From NCBI GenBank assembly GCA_018065035.1, contig JAGHUC010000057.1, positions 1-35,133 on the forward strand: a stretch of 35,133 bases of DNA, written 5' to 3'. The notes under the pieces are model-generated. The model was not told the origin of the DNA and did no database searches. It saw nothing but the letters and a program-made list of their open reading frames with translations. The stretch's first letter is position 1. The number at the start of each line of letters is the position of its first letter. A program made the position numbers and the translations under genes. Shown one piece after another: positions 8,074-17,024 of the stretch. This DNA comes from Candidatus Egerieousia equi (GTDB lineage Bacteria; Bacteroidota; Bacteroidia; Bacteroidales; UBA932).

Positions 8074-9000
8074 ATGGAAAACGGGGTAGTTGATTGTCTG
8101 ATAATTGGTAGTGGCCCTGCAGGGTACACTGCCGCCATTTATGCCGCCAGGGCAGGGCGCAAGCCTGTGATGTATTGCGGTCCGCTTCCGGGCGGCCAGC
8201 TCACAACAACTACTGAAATAGAGAATTTCCCAGGTTACCCGAACGGCGTTGCCGGAACTGCTCTCATGGAGGACCTGAAGGCCCAGGCACTCAGGTTCGG
8301 CACTGACATAAGGAACGGCAGGGTGGTCAGGGTGGATTTCTCGCAGAGGCCATTCACTATCGCTGTGGAAAATGGTGATGAGATAAAGGCGGCAGGAGTG
8401 ATAATCTGCACCGGTGCCAGCGCAAAGTACCTCGGGCTGCCCAGCGAAAGGAAGTTCAGGGGCTTGGGAGTTTCAGCATGTGCCACCTGCGATGGTTTCT
8501 TCTACAGAAGGAGGGTTGTTGCAGTGGTAGGTGGCGGCGACACTGCCTGTGAGGAGGCTTCCTATCTTGCCGGAATCTGCAGAAAGGTGTATATGATTGT
8601 ACGCAGGGATGAGTTCAGGGCTAGTGCCGCAATGGTTGAAAAGGTGAAATCATGCCAGAACATAGAGATTCTCTGGAATACCAATACGGAGGAGGTTCTC
8701 GGAGACGAGGCCGGTGTCACAGGCGCATTGCTCGTGAACAACAGGACAGGGGAGAAGTTCACCATTGACATAAACGGATTCTTCCTTGCTATCGGGCATC
8801 ATCCGAATTCCGAGCTGTTCAAGGACTGGCTGGATACTGATCCGCAGGGTTATATTATTACAGAAGGCAAGTCCTGCAGGACAAATGTTCCGGGCGTTTT
8901 CGCTGCCGGAGACGTGCAGGACCCACATTACAGACAAGGCATTGTGGCCGCTGCTTCGGGATGCATGGCGGCCATGGAACTTGACAAATTTTTGAAATGA
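8074..9000 (+). CDS. trxB: Thioredoxin reductase (NADPH)
   Basis: A 308-residue flavoprotein that passes electrons from NADPH through FAD to thioredoxin in the cytoplasm. The FAD-binding Rossmann motif GSGPAGYTAAIYAAR begins at residue 12. The GGQLTTTTEIENFPG stretch is the conserved flavin-contact region, and the redox-active pair CATC is at residues 136-139. The NADPH site GGGDTACEEA follows, and GVFAAGDVQD near the C-terminus contacts FAD. Length and order are those of low-molecular-weight bacterial TrxB. The gene overlaps bamD by four bases (ATGA), which implies translational coupling. The promoter at 7941 is the likely driver of the run. There is no thioredoxin gene next to it. Assignment is secure. 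Confidence 0.97.
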   Translation: MENGVVDCLIIGSGPAGYTAAIYAARAGRKPVMYCGPLPGGQLTTTTEIENFPGYPNGVAGTALMEDLKAQALRFGTDIRNGRVVRVDFSQRPFTIAVENGDEIKAAGVIICTGASAKYLGLPSERKFRGLGVSACATCDGFFYRRRVVAVVGGGDTACEEASYLAGICRKVYMIVRRDEFRASAAMVEKVKSCQNIEILWNTNTEEVLGDEAGVTGALLVNNRTGEKFTIDINGFFLAIGHHPNSELFKDWLDTDPQGYIITEGKSCRTNVPGVFAAGDVQDPHYRQGIVAAASGCMAAMELDKFLK

Positions 9001-10004
9001 TGAGAAACTTTAAGCTTGCATTTATACTTCTGGTTTGCGGTTTGACGCTTGCTTCATGCTCTTCACGGTATGAACAGCTGCTTGCCGGCACTGATTATGA
9101 GGCCAAGTACAAGGAGGCTTTCAAGTATTACAACAATGGCAAGTACAAGAGGGCCGCTGAGCTCTTCGAGAGTCTGATAATGCCTATGAGCGGCATGCCT
9201 CAGGAAGATACGGTCCATTTCTTCACGGGTATGTCAAACTACAAGAGGATGGACTATGTTACAGCCGAGAGCAACTTCGAGAGATTCATACAGGTGTTCC
9301 CTAGAAGTCCGTTCACCGAGGAGGCAACCTACCTCAGATGCCATGCACTTTATGAGAAGACCTTGAGATATGAACTTGACCAGGTCCCAACCAGGAAGGC
9401 GCTTGTTGCAATAGGGGAGTTCATGCGTGACTATCCGCTCAGTTCATATCGCCCGACCTGCGAGATCATGCAGGAGGACCTGTTCGAGAGACTCGACAGG
9501 AAAGCATTCGAGTCCGCAAGGCTTTATTACAAGATGGAGGATTATCTTGCCGCCCATTATGCCCTGAAGAACGTGCTTAGAGACAATGCAGACAACCGTT
9601 ACAGAACAGATATCCTTTACTATACAGCTGTTTCTGCATATAAATACGCCCAGAATTCAGTGCGTGACAAGCAGAAGGAGAGGTACCTTACATTCATCGA
9701 CGATTATTACAATTTCATAAGCGAGGAGGCTTCTTCATCAAGAAGGTCCTTCCTCGACGGCTATTATCAGAAGGCCTTGAGGTACACCAAGGGTAATGAG
9801 AATGCGGATTATGAAGAAGGCGTTGCTTCCGAAAAGAACATGACAAAGGAGCAGCGCAGAAAGGCCAAACTTGCGGCAAAGGAGGTGAAGAGGGCCGAAG
9901 CTCTGCTCAAGGAAGCCGAGAAGAAGGCTCAGGCGGAGAACGAGAGGAAGGAACGCAAGTCAAGGGACAAGGTGAAAGCGCAGAACAAGGAAAACATCAA
10001 ATAG
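8997..10004 (+). CDS. bamD: Outer-membrane assembly lipoprotein BamD with a charged C-terminal tail
   Basis: A lipoprotein of the outer-membrane beta-barrel assembly (BAM) complex, 335 residues long. The signal sequence ends in LTLASC with the lipidation Cys at residue 21 (20 if the second ATG is used). The body is built of TPR helices: YKEAFKYYNNGKYKRAAELFE is a classic first repeat, followed by FFTGMSNYKRMDYVTAESNFERF and FTEEATYLRCHALYE. From about residue 275 to the end there is an unusual run of Lys, Arg, Glu and Ala, including KEQRRKAKLAAKEVKRAEA, predicted as one long charged helix. BamD of related organisms is usually shorter and lacks such an extension. It overlaps trxB by four bases, and the omega-like gene follows after 21 bases. 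BamA is encoded further along the window. Confidence 0.92.
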   Translation: MMRNFKLAFILLVCGLTLASCSSRYEQLLAGTDYEAKYKEAFKYYNNGKYKRAAELFESLIMPMSGMPQEDTVHFFTGMSNYKRMDYVTAESNFERFIQVFPRSPFTEEATYLRCHALYEKTLRYELDQVPTRKALVAIGEFMRDYPLSSYRPTCEIMQEDLFERLDRKAFESARLYYKMEDYLAAHYALKNVLRDNADNRYRTDILYYTAVSAYKYAQNSVRDKQKERYLTFIDDYYNFISEEASSSRRSFLDGYYQKALRYTKGNENADYEEGVASEKNMTKEQRRKAKLAAKEVKRAEALLKEAEKKAQAENERKERKSRDKVKAQNKENIK

Positions 10005-10025
10005 AAATATTAAAACAATAATAAA

Positions 10026-10349
10026 ATGATAGAGAATAACATTAGCAAAGTTCCGGACAATACAATCACCCGTGATTTGTGTGATTTTGCCGCTCCTACA
10101 GGAAATTTGTATGAATCAACCGTAATCATATCAAAAAGAGCAAATCAGATTGCCGCCGAGATCAAGCAGGAGTTGAATTCCAAGCTTGAGGAGTTCTCGA
10201 ATTATGCCGACACACTTGAGGAGACATTCGAGAACAAGGAGCAGATAGAGATTTCCCGTCATTACGAGAAACTCCCGAAACCTGGTCTCATTGCAACCAA
10301 GGAGTTCGAGGACGGAGAGATTTACTACAGGGTGATAGAGAAGAACTAA
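10026..10349 (+). CDS. rpoZ: RNA polymerase omega-like subunit (Bacteroidetes RpoZ/Rpb6 type)
   Basis: A 107-residue cytoplasmic protein resembling the Bacteroidetes form of the RNA polymerase omega subunit, which helps assemble and stabilise the beta' subunit. The diagnostic stretch is TGNLYESTVIISKRANQIAAEIKQEL, which corresponds to the omega/Rpb6 helix that contacts beta'. It is followed by an acidic helix containing LEEFSNYADTLEE and a conserved tail with ISRHYEKLPKPGLIATKEF. Length agrees with the Bacteroidetes family, which diverges strongly from E. coli RpoZ. It lies 21 bases after bamD and one base before the TTG start of recN, so it is part of one message. Confidence 0.85.
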   Translation: MIENNISKVPDNTITRDLCDFAAPTGNLYESTVIISKRANQIAAEIKQELNSKLEEFSNYADTLEETFENKEQIEISRHYEKLPKPGLIATKEFEDGEIYYRVIEKN

Positions 10350-10350
10350 G

Positions 10351-11964
10351 TTGCTCAGCCATCTGTCCATACAGAATTATGCTCTCATAGAGCATTTGGA
10401 GATTGATTTTCCAGCCGGTCTTGTCATAATTACAGGCGAGACAGGCGCTGGAAAATCTATTCTTTTGGGAGCACTTTCACTGCTGATGGGTTCGAAATTC
10501 GACTCTTCGCATATAAAGGATACTTCCAGAAACTGTGTGGTGGAGGGAGAGTTCACTCTTGGTGAGGAACAGTTCTTAGTAAGGCGCGTGATTTCCGCCG
10601 CTGGACGCTCGAGGTGCTTTGTGAACGATGAACCTGTTACCATCGGAAGTCTTTCCGAACTAGGATCGAAACTCATTGACATACATGCCCAGCATCAGCA
10701 TCTTCTTCTGTGCTCTCCTGAGTTTCAGATGAATCTCGTTGACCTGCATGCTTCAAATTCAGAGTTGCGCGCTTCATATTCCGCGCTGTACAACGAACTT
10801 GAAAGCAGGAGCAGACAGCTTGCTGTGCTTGAGGACAGGATAGCAGCCGCATTGAGGGACAAGGATTACAACGAGTTCCAGTACTCGAAACTAGCCGATG
10901 CCAATCTCAGGGCGGGAGAGCTCGAAGAACTCGAACAGGAGCAGAATCTGCTTGCCAACGCCGAGAACATAAGGCTGGCAATAGAGCAAACGGTGGAACT
11001 GCTGAATCCAATGGGCACTTCCTTTGTTCAGAATCTGAAAATGGCTGCATCAAAGTTGGAGAAGCAGGGCGGTGCTCTGTCCTTGCTCTCCGAGCTCGCA
11101 GGCAGACTGGAATCATGCCGCATTGAATGCAAGGACATCGAGCAGGAACTTGAGGATGCGCTTGAGCGCTGCAATGCCAACCCTCAAAGGCTGGAACAGC
11201 TTGACGGCCGCATAGCCGCTCTTGAGGATCTGATGAGAAGATTCTCCTGCAGCACTGTAGAGGAACTGATTGCAAAAAGGGATGAACTTGGCAGGATGGT
11301 GAATTCTTCAGATGATCTGGAACAGGAACGCAGCGCACTGCTGTCTTCAATGGCTTCTCTTGAAAACGAACTGAAGGTTAAGGGCCGTGAGCTGTCCGCT
11401 TCAAGGACAAAGGCCGCTTCGGAACTTGGAGTGCTTCTGTCGGACAATATCCGTTCTTTGGAGCTTCCGTTCGCAGAGTTTGCAATAGAAGTTGTCCCTA
11501 CTGGCAACTACGGGAAGACAGGCTGTGACAGGATAAGTTTCATGTTCAACGCCAACAAGGGTGGACAATTGGTGGATATATCCAAGGTTGCTTCAGGCGG
11601 TGAACTTTCACGCGTAATGCTTTGCGTCAAATACATAATGGCATCATATACAGGAATGCCTACTATGATTTTTGACGAGATAGACACCGGAGTTTCGGGC
11701 CGTGCCGCCGATAAGATGGGAAAGCTCATAAACGATCTGGGCAGGAGGATGCAGGTGATTGCCATTACGCATCTTCCTCAGATTGCATCAAAGGGGAACA
11801 CCCATTATCAGGTTTACAAGACACAGGATTCGGAGAATTCCAGAACAAATATACGTCTGCTGGATGAAGAGCAGAGAATAGAAGAAATAGCTTCAATGCT
11901 GAGCGGGTCAACGCGCAGCGCTGCGGCATACGAGAATGCAAAATATTTATTAAACAACAAGTGA
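10351..11964 (+). CDS. recN: DNA repair protein RecN (SMC-like ATPase), TTG start
   Basis: A 537-residue SMC-family ATPase that acts in recombinational repair of double-strand breaks in the nucleoid. The start is TTG at 10351, one base after the omega stop. The conserved RecN N-terminus LSHLSIQNYALIEHLEIDF begins right there, and no ATG or GTG fits. The Walker A motif GETGAGKS is at residues 29-36. A central coiled coil rich in Glu, Leu and Arg spans about 155 to 375. The ABC signature SGGELSRVML and Walker B TMIFDEIDTGVSG (about residue 436) complete the head, with AITHLPQIASKG behind. The arrangement and length are normal. It ends 6 bases before nagB, so the last two genes of the run are tightly linked. 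Confidence 0.96.
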   Translation: MLSHLSIQNYALIEHLEIDFPAGLVIITGETGAGKSILLGALSLLMGSKFDSSHIKDTSRNCVVEGEFTLGEEQFLVRRVISAAGRSRCFVNDEPVTIGSLSELGSKLIDIHAQHQHLLLCSPEFQMNLVDLHASNSELRASYSALYNELESRSRQLAVLEDRIAAALRDKDYNEFQYSKLADANLRAGELEELEQEQNLLANAENIRLAIEQTVELLNPMGTSFVQNLKMAASKLEKQGGALSLLSELAGRLESCRIECKDIEQELEDALERCNANPQRLEQLDGRIAALEDLMRRFSCSTVEELIAKRDELGRMVNSSDDLEQERSALLSSMASLENELKVKGRELSASRTKAASELGVLLSDNIRSLELPFAEFAIEVVPTGNYGKTGCDRISFMFNANKGGQLVDISKVASGGELSRVMLCVKYIMASYTGMPTMIFDEIDTGVSGRAADKMGKLINDLGRRMQVIAITHLPQIASKGNTHYQVYKTQDSENSRTNIRLLDEEQRIEEIASMLSGSTRSAAAYENAKYLLNNK

Positions 11965-11970
11965 TATATT

Positions 11971-12780
11971 ATGAGATTAATTATTGAGGAGACCTACTCA
12001 GGTGTTTCTTGCTGGGCAGCCTCTTATATTGCAAAGAAGATCAACGACTTCAATCCTACACCGGAGAAGCCTTTCGTTCTTGGCCTTCCTACCGGTTCAA
12101 CCCCTCTTGGTACATACAAGGAACTCATCAAGCTGCACAAGGCAGGCAAGGTTTCTTTCCAGAATGTTGTAACCTTCAATATGGACGAGTACGTTGGCAT
12201 ACCTGAGGACCACCCTGAGAGCTATCACTCATTCATGTGGAACAATTTCTTCAAATACATTGATATAAAGAAGGAGAACGTGAACATCCTCAATGGTAAC
12301 GCACCGGATCTTCAGGCAGAGTGCGATTCATACGAGGCAAAGATCAAGTCATACGGTGGAATAGACCTCTTCATGGGCGGCATAGGTCCTGACGGTCACA
12401 TTGCATTCAACGAGCCGGGCTCTTCATTGTCTTCAAGAACCAGAGTCAAATCACTCACAACAGACACAATCATTGCCAATTCAAGATTCTTTGACAACGA
12501 TATCAACAAGGTTCCGAAGACAGCTCTTACAGTAGGCGTAGGCACAATCACAGACGCCAAGGAAGTGCTTATCCTTGTAAACGGTCACAACAAGGCACGT
12601 GCATTGTATCATGCAGTGGAGGGAGCGGTGAACCATATGTGGACAATCAGTATCCTTCAGATGCATCCTAAAGGAATCATCGTCTGCGACGATGCTGCAA
12701 CAGTTGAATTGAAGGTTGGTACAGTGATGTACTACAAGGACATTGAGAAATCTAATCTTCACCCGGAGATACTACTCTAA
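11971..12780 (+). CDS. nagB: Glucosamine-6-phosphate deaminase
   Basis: Converts glucosamine-6-phosphate to fructose-6-phosphate and ammonia, joining amino-sugar catabolism to glycolysis. The 269-residue length matches the hexameric E. coli enzyme, and the catalytic residues fall at the same numbers: Asp72 in FNMDEYVG, then Asp141, His143 and Glu148 in [12 protein letters not shown]. The phosphate loop [12 protein letters not shown] is at about residues 38-49. It starts 6 bases after recN, ahead of no other forward gene, and nothing nearby encodes NagA or an N-acetylglucosamine transporter. Its final 29 bases overlap the convergent LysM-hybrid gene, without a terminator hairpin between them. 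Confidence 0.97.
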   Translation: MRLIIEETYSGVSCWAASYIAKKINDFNPTPEKPFVLGLPTGSTPLGTYKELIKLHKAGKVSFQNVVTFNMDEYVGIPEDHPESYHSFMWNNFFKYIDIKKENVNILNGNAPDLQAECDSYEAKIKSYGGIDLFMGGIGPDGHIAFNEPGSSLSSRTRVKSLTTDTIIANSRFFDNDINKVPKTALTVGVGTITDAKEVLILVNGHNKARALYHAVEGAVNHMWTISILQMHPKGIIVCDDAATVELKVGTVMYYKDIEKSNLHPEILL

Positions 12781-14251
12781 GATCCGGCTCGTACAATATT
12801 ACCCTGACAGCGTTGTTCTCGAAACCGCTGCCGGGGTTTTTTCTTGCAAAACTGTACCTGGTGTTAAGGGGCCTGATCCTGAAGGATGAATCCTCCTGAG
12901 GGAAACTCTCCGCTTCGTTGATGAAACTTGAACCGTACTTCTTTCCGTACCATACAAAGTATCTGGCAATGTCATACCCCTGCAGCACGTATGTATTAGG
13001 TTCGCATCCGAACATGGCCCTGTATTCTGAAAGCAGCCTGGCCAGCTCTTCGTCCCCTGCATTGTAGTCGGTCCAGTACTGAAGAGGCATTGACATCTTG
13101 AGCTTGTGGTATGACAGTGCGTCTATGGTGTCGAAGTGTTTCCATTTAGGCAGGCCGAACAACTTGATATCCCTCTTTTCGGAGAGAATCACAAGATTCC
13201 TTACGGCATCGTTTACAAAGGCCTCGGAGTTGGAGGCAATGAAGAAGGAATGTTCTTTCAAAGTGTCAAGTGAGGAGGCTATCCTCCACTCCGCGCTTCT
13301 TCCCTGAAGAATGGTATAGCCGAATTCCTGCCACTCAACGCCATATTCGCTGAGTTTGCTGCAGGTCTGTTCATAAAGCTTTTCGCTTGCACCCTGCTCG
13401 AACAGTATAATAGGCTTTGTGGCGCGTTCTCTGACGTCTTCACAGAACAATTCAATTGCTATGCTGTCCTGCTGGGCGGCTGACATTGCCACCTGCACCA
13501 GATTGCCATATTCAGGAACCAGTGCCGAAGCATTGGGGTCGAAAGGAGAAACAAGTGGAATTCCTTTTTCCACCAGCGATGGCAATACCGCTTCTATCTC
13601 CTTTTTCCTTACAGGACCTATGATAAGGTCATTTTCATAGAATTCCTCAGGCATCTGGAGACCGCCTGCGGATGTGTATTTGTTGGTGTCGTAAACGTTC
13701 AGGGTGACATTCATCAGGCCTTCCTCCTTCATGTGCTTCATTGCAAGGAGAAAGCCGCTGTAGAAATCCATGCAGGCTATCTGGTTGTTGTCTGCCGCTC
13801 TGTTCGATGTGAGGGTGAGTGCCAGTCCTATCGCCAGTGGAGTATCATCTATGAGAGGATTGCCATAAGTTCTGCTTACCGCTTTCATTTCAGGCTCAGT
13901 CTCAGGTTCCGGTTCGGTTTCCGGTTCAGCAACAGTCTCCGCTACCGTTACCGCTGCTTGAACGCTTGTGTCACGGGTTGCTGCAGGTTCTGCTGGCATC
14001 ACATTTGCCGGGAGCTGTGAAACCGTGGAGGATTTTTTAGGAATGTAGATAAGCGTACCGCGTTTCAGACCTGCCCTGGCGCTTGGATTGATCTCGAGCA
14101 ATTTCTGAAGGCTTATGCCGTAAGTCCTGCATATCTTGTTTACGGTATCGCCTTTCCTCACGGTGTGGGCTATCAGTTCCGTTGTCTGCTCCTGAGCACC
14201 AAGCTGTGCGAAGGACAGTATGGCTATCAGCAGTATGGCTATTCTTTTCAT
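12752..14251 (-). CDS. LysM domain + type-1 periplasmic-binding-fold hybrid protein
   Basis: A 499-residue exported protein. Residues 1 to about 20 are a signal peptide ending FAQLGAQ. Residues 28-73 form one LysM domain ([19 protein letters not shown], then [19 protein letters not shown]), expected to bind peptidoglycan. A low-complexity Pro/Glu/Thr linker with repeated [11 protein letters not shown] runs to about residue 125. From about 136 onward is a type-1 periplasmic binding fold of the kind seen in branched-chain amino-acid receptors and in Lpo[36 protein letters not shown], and [17 protein letters not shown]. No ABC permease gene is near, so a structural or regulatory role at the cell wall is more likely than import. 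It follows the GT4 gene after 17 bases and is last in that reverse run. Confidence 0.82.
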   Translation of the reverse strand: MKRIAILLIAILSFAQLGAQEQTTELIAHTVRKGDTVNKICRTYGISLQKLLEINPSARAGLKRGTLIYIPKKSSTVSQLPANVMPAEPAATRDTSVQAAVTVAETVAEPETEPEPETEPEMKAVSRTYGNPLIDDTPLAIGLALTLTSNRAADNNQIACMDFYSGFLLAMKHMKEEGLMNVTLNVYDTNKYTSAGGLQMPEEFYENDLIIGPVRKKEIEAVLPSLVEKGIPLVSPFDPNASALVPEYGNLVQVAMSAAQQDSIAIELFCEDVRERATKPIILFEQGASEKLYEQTCSKLSEYGVEWQEFGYTILQGRSAEWRIASSLDTLKEHSFFIASNSEAFVNDAVRNLVILSEKRDIKLFGLPKWKHFDTIDALSYHKLKMSMPLQYWTDYNAGDEELARLLSEYRAMFGCEPNTYVLQGYDIARYFVWYGKKYGSSFINEAESFPQEDSSFRIRPLNTRYSFARKNPGSGFENNAVRVILYEPDLRVVSPGED

Positions 14252-14268
14252 ATCCTTTGATGAATGTT

Positions 14269-15393
14269 TTACAGATTGTTGTTGAATGCAAGAACCTTGC
14301 CACAGAATGTCTCCCAGCTGAGTTTCTGTTTCTCAGCCTTTATGTTCGATATCAGACTGTTCCTCAAGTCGCTGGAAGAGAAGTATTCCAATATGGTTTC
14401 AGCCACTGATTCAGGATCCGGATTCCTTGCGAGGAGACCTGTTCCTGCATCGCCTATGAGTTCCTTCAGTCCACCTACGTCCGTTGTGATGAGCGGAGTC
14501 TCAAAATGGTATGAAATGGAACTTATCCCGCTCTGTGTGGCGCTTCTGTAAGGAAGCACGCATACATCGGCAGCACTGAAATATACGGCCACCTCATAGT
14601 CCGGAATGTATTCCGTATTCAAGTAGATGTTTTCCCTGTTCGGCAGAGAGTCAATTATGCCCTGATACTTTTCAAAACTGCCGTAAGGTTCGCCTGCAAT
14701 TATAAGATTGTAATCATTGCCAAGCTTCCCGAAAGCCTCAAGCAGAATGTCAAGGCCCTTGTACTCCCTTATGAGACCGAAAAACAGCAGGTTGCGGCCG
14801 TTCCTGTTCCTGATGCCAAGCTTGTCCATTGCTCCTTCCCTGGAAATCTTCTCCCCGAACTGTGAGTAGAGCGGGTGAGGTGTCTGGAGATAGCGGGCAT
14901 CCGGCTTGAAGTCAAGCAGGTCCTTTGTAACGGCGGAACAAAGCGTTACGTATGCATCGTATGAATTCAGGTAGTATTTGGTCAGGGGTCTGTCAAAGAA
15001 GTGCTGCTCGTGCGGTATCACGTTGTCAAGGATTGCTATGCGCTTTGCATTGCTGTTGAGATGCCTTGCAACATAACCTAATGATGGAGCGAAATAGCTC
15101 ATCCAGTACCTGGTGATGAACAGGTCGGGAGCCCATTCCCTGATCTTTCTTGCAGTGCTTATGTATGTAAAAGGATTTGCCGTATCCAGGCATCTTTCAG
15201 ATGGTACTGGTACGGCATTGTCCTTTTCGGTTACCAATTGTGTTTTTCCCGGAAACAGAAACTGCGGGTATTGTCTGCTGAAGTTGAAGGCCCTTACCTC
15301 ATTGTTCCTGGAAAGTTCCTTGAAAATGCAGCTGTTGAATTGTGAAATACCTCCTCTGTATGGGTGAAAACAGGATAGTATTGCTATTTTCAA
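14269..15393 (-). CDS. Glycosyltransferase family 4 (GT-B fold)
   Basis: A 374-residue cytoplasmic GT-B glycosyltransferase of the GT4/RfaB type. The N-terminal half starts with MKIAILSCFHPYRGGISQ, the glycine-rich acceptor-domain loop of the family. The C-terminal Rossmann domain has NLLFFGLIREYKGLDILLEAF, then NLIIAGEPYG, and the nucleotide-sugar-binding region VCVLPYRSATQSGISSISYHFETPLITTDVGGLKELI. In that last region the first Glu of the usual E-x7-E pair is replaced by a Gln-type position while the second (HFE) remains, as in many GT4 enzymes. The sugar donor and acceptor cannot be told. It sits 10 bases downstream of the OmpH-like lipoprotein gene and 17 bases ahead of the LysM hybrid, which points to a cell-envelope task. 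Confidence 0.87.
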   Translation of the reverse strand: MKIAILSCFHPYRGGISQFNSCIFKELSRNNEVRAFNFSRQYPQFLFPGKTQLVTEKDNAVPVPSERCLDTANPFTYISTARKIREWAPDLFITRYWMSYFAPSLGYVARHLNSNAKRIAILDNVIPHEQHFFDRPLTKYYLNSYDAYVTLCSAVTKDLLDFKPDARYLQTPHPLYSQFGEKISREGAMDKLGIRNRNGRNLLFFGLIREYKGLDILLEAFGKLGNDYNLIIAGEPYGSFEKYQGIIDSLPNRENIYLNTEYIPDYEVAVYFSAADVCVLPYRSATQSGISSISYHFETPLITTDVGGLKELIGDAGTGLLARNPDPESVAETILEYFSSSDLRNSLISNIKAEKQKLSWETFCGKVLAFNNNL

Positions 15394-15403
15394 TTCACTA
15401 TTA

Positions 15404-15991
15404 TTATTTGCTCTTTACATACTCTGCGTTGAGTCCTGCAAGAACGTCATTAGTAATATCCAATGAAGGGTTGCCTACAAGAACAGTGTTTGAAGCGGCT
15501 GAAGTGCTGAGGATAAGAGCGTAGTTGTGGCTCTCGTTGTATTCGTTGAGGTAGGTCTGGATCTTGTCCATCACCTTGTTGAGCATGACTGCCTCTTTCT
15601 CCTGAACTTCAATTGCCTTCTCCTGGTTGAGGTTCTGCAACTGCTGCTGTCTTTCCTGAAGAGCTGCCTGCTGCTGCTCGGCCTGTGAACGTGTGAGCAG
15701 ACCTTTGTTCACCTTGTTTTCAAAATCTGCAACTGATTTCTGGAAAGCGTTGCCCTGCTTCTGAAGATCGTCCTGGATGGTCTGAACCTCCGCCTCGAGA
15801 GCGGACTTCTCGTCATTGAACATATCGTATCCGTTTACCAGGGAATCAATCTGGATGTAAACTATGCTGCCCGGTGCTGCAGGCTCAACGTTTGATGCTT
15901 TTGCTTCTGTTGAATTGTTGCCGTTGTTGCAAGATGCTGAAACGAATGCTGCTGCAATGATAGCTGCAGCAAGGGAAAGTGTTTTTTTCAT
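15404..15991 (-). CDS. OmpH/Skp-family lipoprotein
   Basis: A 195-residue periplasmic chaperone-like protein of the OmpH/Skp family. A signal sequence ends with a likely lipidation Cys at residue 21 (FVSASC, followed by NNGNN), so it is predicted to be membrane-anchored, unlike the two Skp proteins encoded further on. After a short linker, IVYIQIDSLVNGYDMFND corresponds to the first Skp strand and helix. A long coiled coil rich in Gln and Glu then runs from about residue 65 to 155 (for example EQQQAALQERQQQLQNLNQ). The Skp tail strand ALILSTSAASNTVLVGNPSLDIT closes the fold. It is the first gene of the reverse run with GT4 and the LysM hybrid, and is divergent from nadK. Confidence 0.87.
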   Translation of the reverse strand: MKKTLSLAAAIIAAAFVSASCNNGNNSTEAKASNVEPAAPGSIVYIQIDSLVNGYDMFNDEKSALEAEVQTIQDDLQKQGNAFQKSVADFENKVNKGLLTRSQAEQQQAALQERQQQLQNLNQEKAIEVQEKEAVMLNKVMDKIQTYLNEYNESHNYALILSTSAASNTVLVGNPSLDITNDVLAGLNAEYVKSK

Positions 15992-16038
15992 ATAAGATTT
16001 TAGTTATTGTTATTCAACATATTTGAGCTAGTAAAATG

Positions 16039-16046
16039 CAAAAGTA
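16039..16046 (-). promoter_or_regulatory. Bacteroidetes -7 box (TACTTTTG) for the OmpH lipoprotein run
   Basis: An exact TAnnTTTG on the reverse strand, 47 bases before the start codon at 15991. No clear TTG lies at the right distance. Confidence 0.35.
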
Positions 16047-16070
16047 ACATTTTTTTGCATTTTATTTTGC

Positions 16071-16078
16071 TATTTTTG
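16071..16078 (+). promoter_or_regulatory. Bacteroidetes -7 box (TATTTTTG) for nadK
   Basis: An exact TAnnTTTG 18 bases before the nadK ATG, which would give a very short leader. TTG at 16055-16057 is closer than the usual spacing, so support is partial. Confidence 0.35.
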
Positions 16079-16096
16079 TGAAATAATATGTGAAAA

Positions 16097-16981
16097 ATGA
16101 AGGTAGCCATATTCGGTAGAAGCCATACGCATTACAATGCCGGCGAAATCCATCTGCTTTTCCAGAGAATCTGCGCCAGGCCCGATATCTCACTCCAGGT
16201 ATATGAACCGTTGAAGGACCTGCTTCAAAGCATGGCCGGGGAACTTCCCGCGCACACGGGAATCTCATATTTCTCCACCTGCGATGGTCTGGCGGAAGAC
16301 ACAGACCTTTTCCTGTCACTCGGAGGTGACGGAACCTTCCTGGATTCGATTCCAATAGTGAGAGGCAGCATGATACCTGTGGCGGGTATAAATTTCGGAA
16401 GGCTGGGCTTCCTAACAACGGCCAGTGTGGGCAATGGCGATTCCAGCATCGATGAGCTGCTGGAAGGCAGATTCAGCGTTGAGGAAAGGGCCCTGCTTCA
16501 TGTTGACAGCCCGTGCACTGAAACTTATCCATATTGTTTGAATGAACTTACAATACAGAGGCGTGACCAGTCGATGCTTGAAATAAGGCTCAAGGTTAAC
16601 GGTGTTGAACTTCCGGAATACTACTCCGATGGCCTTATCATTGCAACTCCTACGGGCTCAACGGCATATTCCATGAGCATTGGCGGACCGATTGTGATGC
16701 CAGATTCCAAAGTCACCATCATTGCTCCTATAGCTCCTCACAATCTGAATGTTCGTCCGCTTGTGGTTCCGGATACTGCAAGCATAAGCTTCGAATATGA
16801 GGGCAGGGGGGAGGACGCACTGCTCACCCTTGACAACAGGTCGGTGATTCTTCCAAAGCATACCTCCGTCACGGTTTCAAAGGCGGATTTCCCTGTACGC
16901 CGCGCCGCTGTTGACAACAGTTTCATTGGCGCGCTGTCACAAAAACTCATGTGGGGGCAAGACAAGCGTATTCTTAAGTAA
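16097..16981 (+). CDS. nadK: NAD kinase
   Basis: Phosphorylates NAD to NADP in the cytoplasm, the only de novo route to NADP. The protein has 294 residues. The ATP/NAD-binding GGDGT motif is at residues 76-80 (LFLSLGGDGTFLDS), the Asn-Glu pair of LNELTI at 149-150, and the glycine-rich TPTGSTAYSMSIGGP motif at about 184-198. Near the C-terminus the LTLDNRS strand replaces the usual DG..D region. Order, spacing and length are normal. It sits 43 bases ahead of uppS and begins a forward block of uppS, bamA and two skp genes. The neighbourhood of nadK with uppS and bamA is common in Bacteroidetes. Confidence 0.96.
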   Translation: MKVAIFGRSHTHYNAGEIHLLFQRICARPDISLQVYEPLKDLLQSMAGELPAHTGISYFSTCDGLAEDTDLFLSLGGDGTFLDSIPIVRGSMIPVAGINFGRLGFLTTASVGNGDSSIDELLEGRFSVEERALLHVDSPCTETYPYCLNELTIQRRDQSMLEIRLKVNGVELPEYYSDGLIIATPTGSTAYSMSIGGPIVMPDSKVTIIAPIAPHNLNVRPLVVPDTASISFEYEGRGEDALLTLDNRSVILPKHTSVTVSKADFPVRRAAVDNSFIGALSQKLMWGQDKRILK

Positions 16982-16988
16982 TTTTTTA

Positions 16989-16996
16989 TATATTTG
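16989..16996 (+). promoter_or_regulatory. Bacteroidetes -7 box (TATATTTG) before uppS
   Basis: An exact TAnnTTTG 28 bases before the uppS ATG, in the 43-base gap after nadK. No TTG at the expected distance was seen, so an internal promoter is possible but unproven. Confidence 0.4.
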
Positions 16997-17024
16997 CAGT
17001 TTGTATTGTACAAATTACGGATTT

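Noticed and set aside
10349-10351. Missing coaBC gene between rpoZ and recN
   Set aside because: In some relatives coaBC lies near here, but its absence from this spot says nothing about absence from the genome, and my memory of the order is not firm.
16911-17024. Earlier start for uppS inside nadK
   Set aside because: No similarity there; the family N-terminus starts right after ATG 17025.
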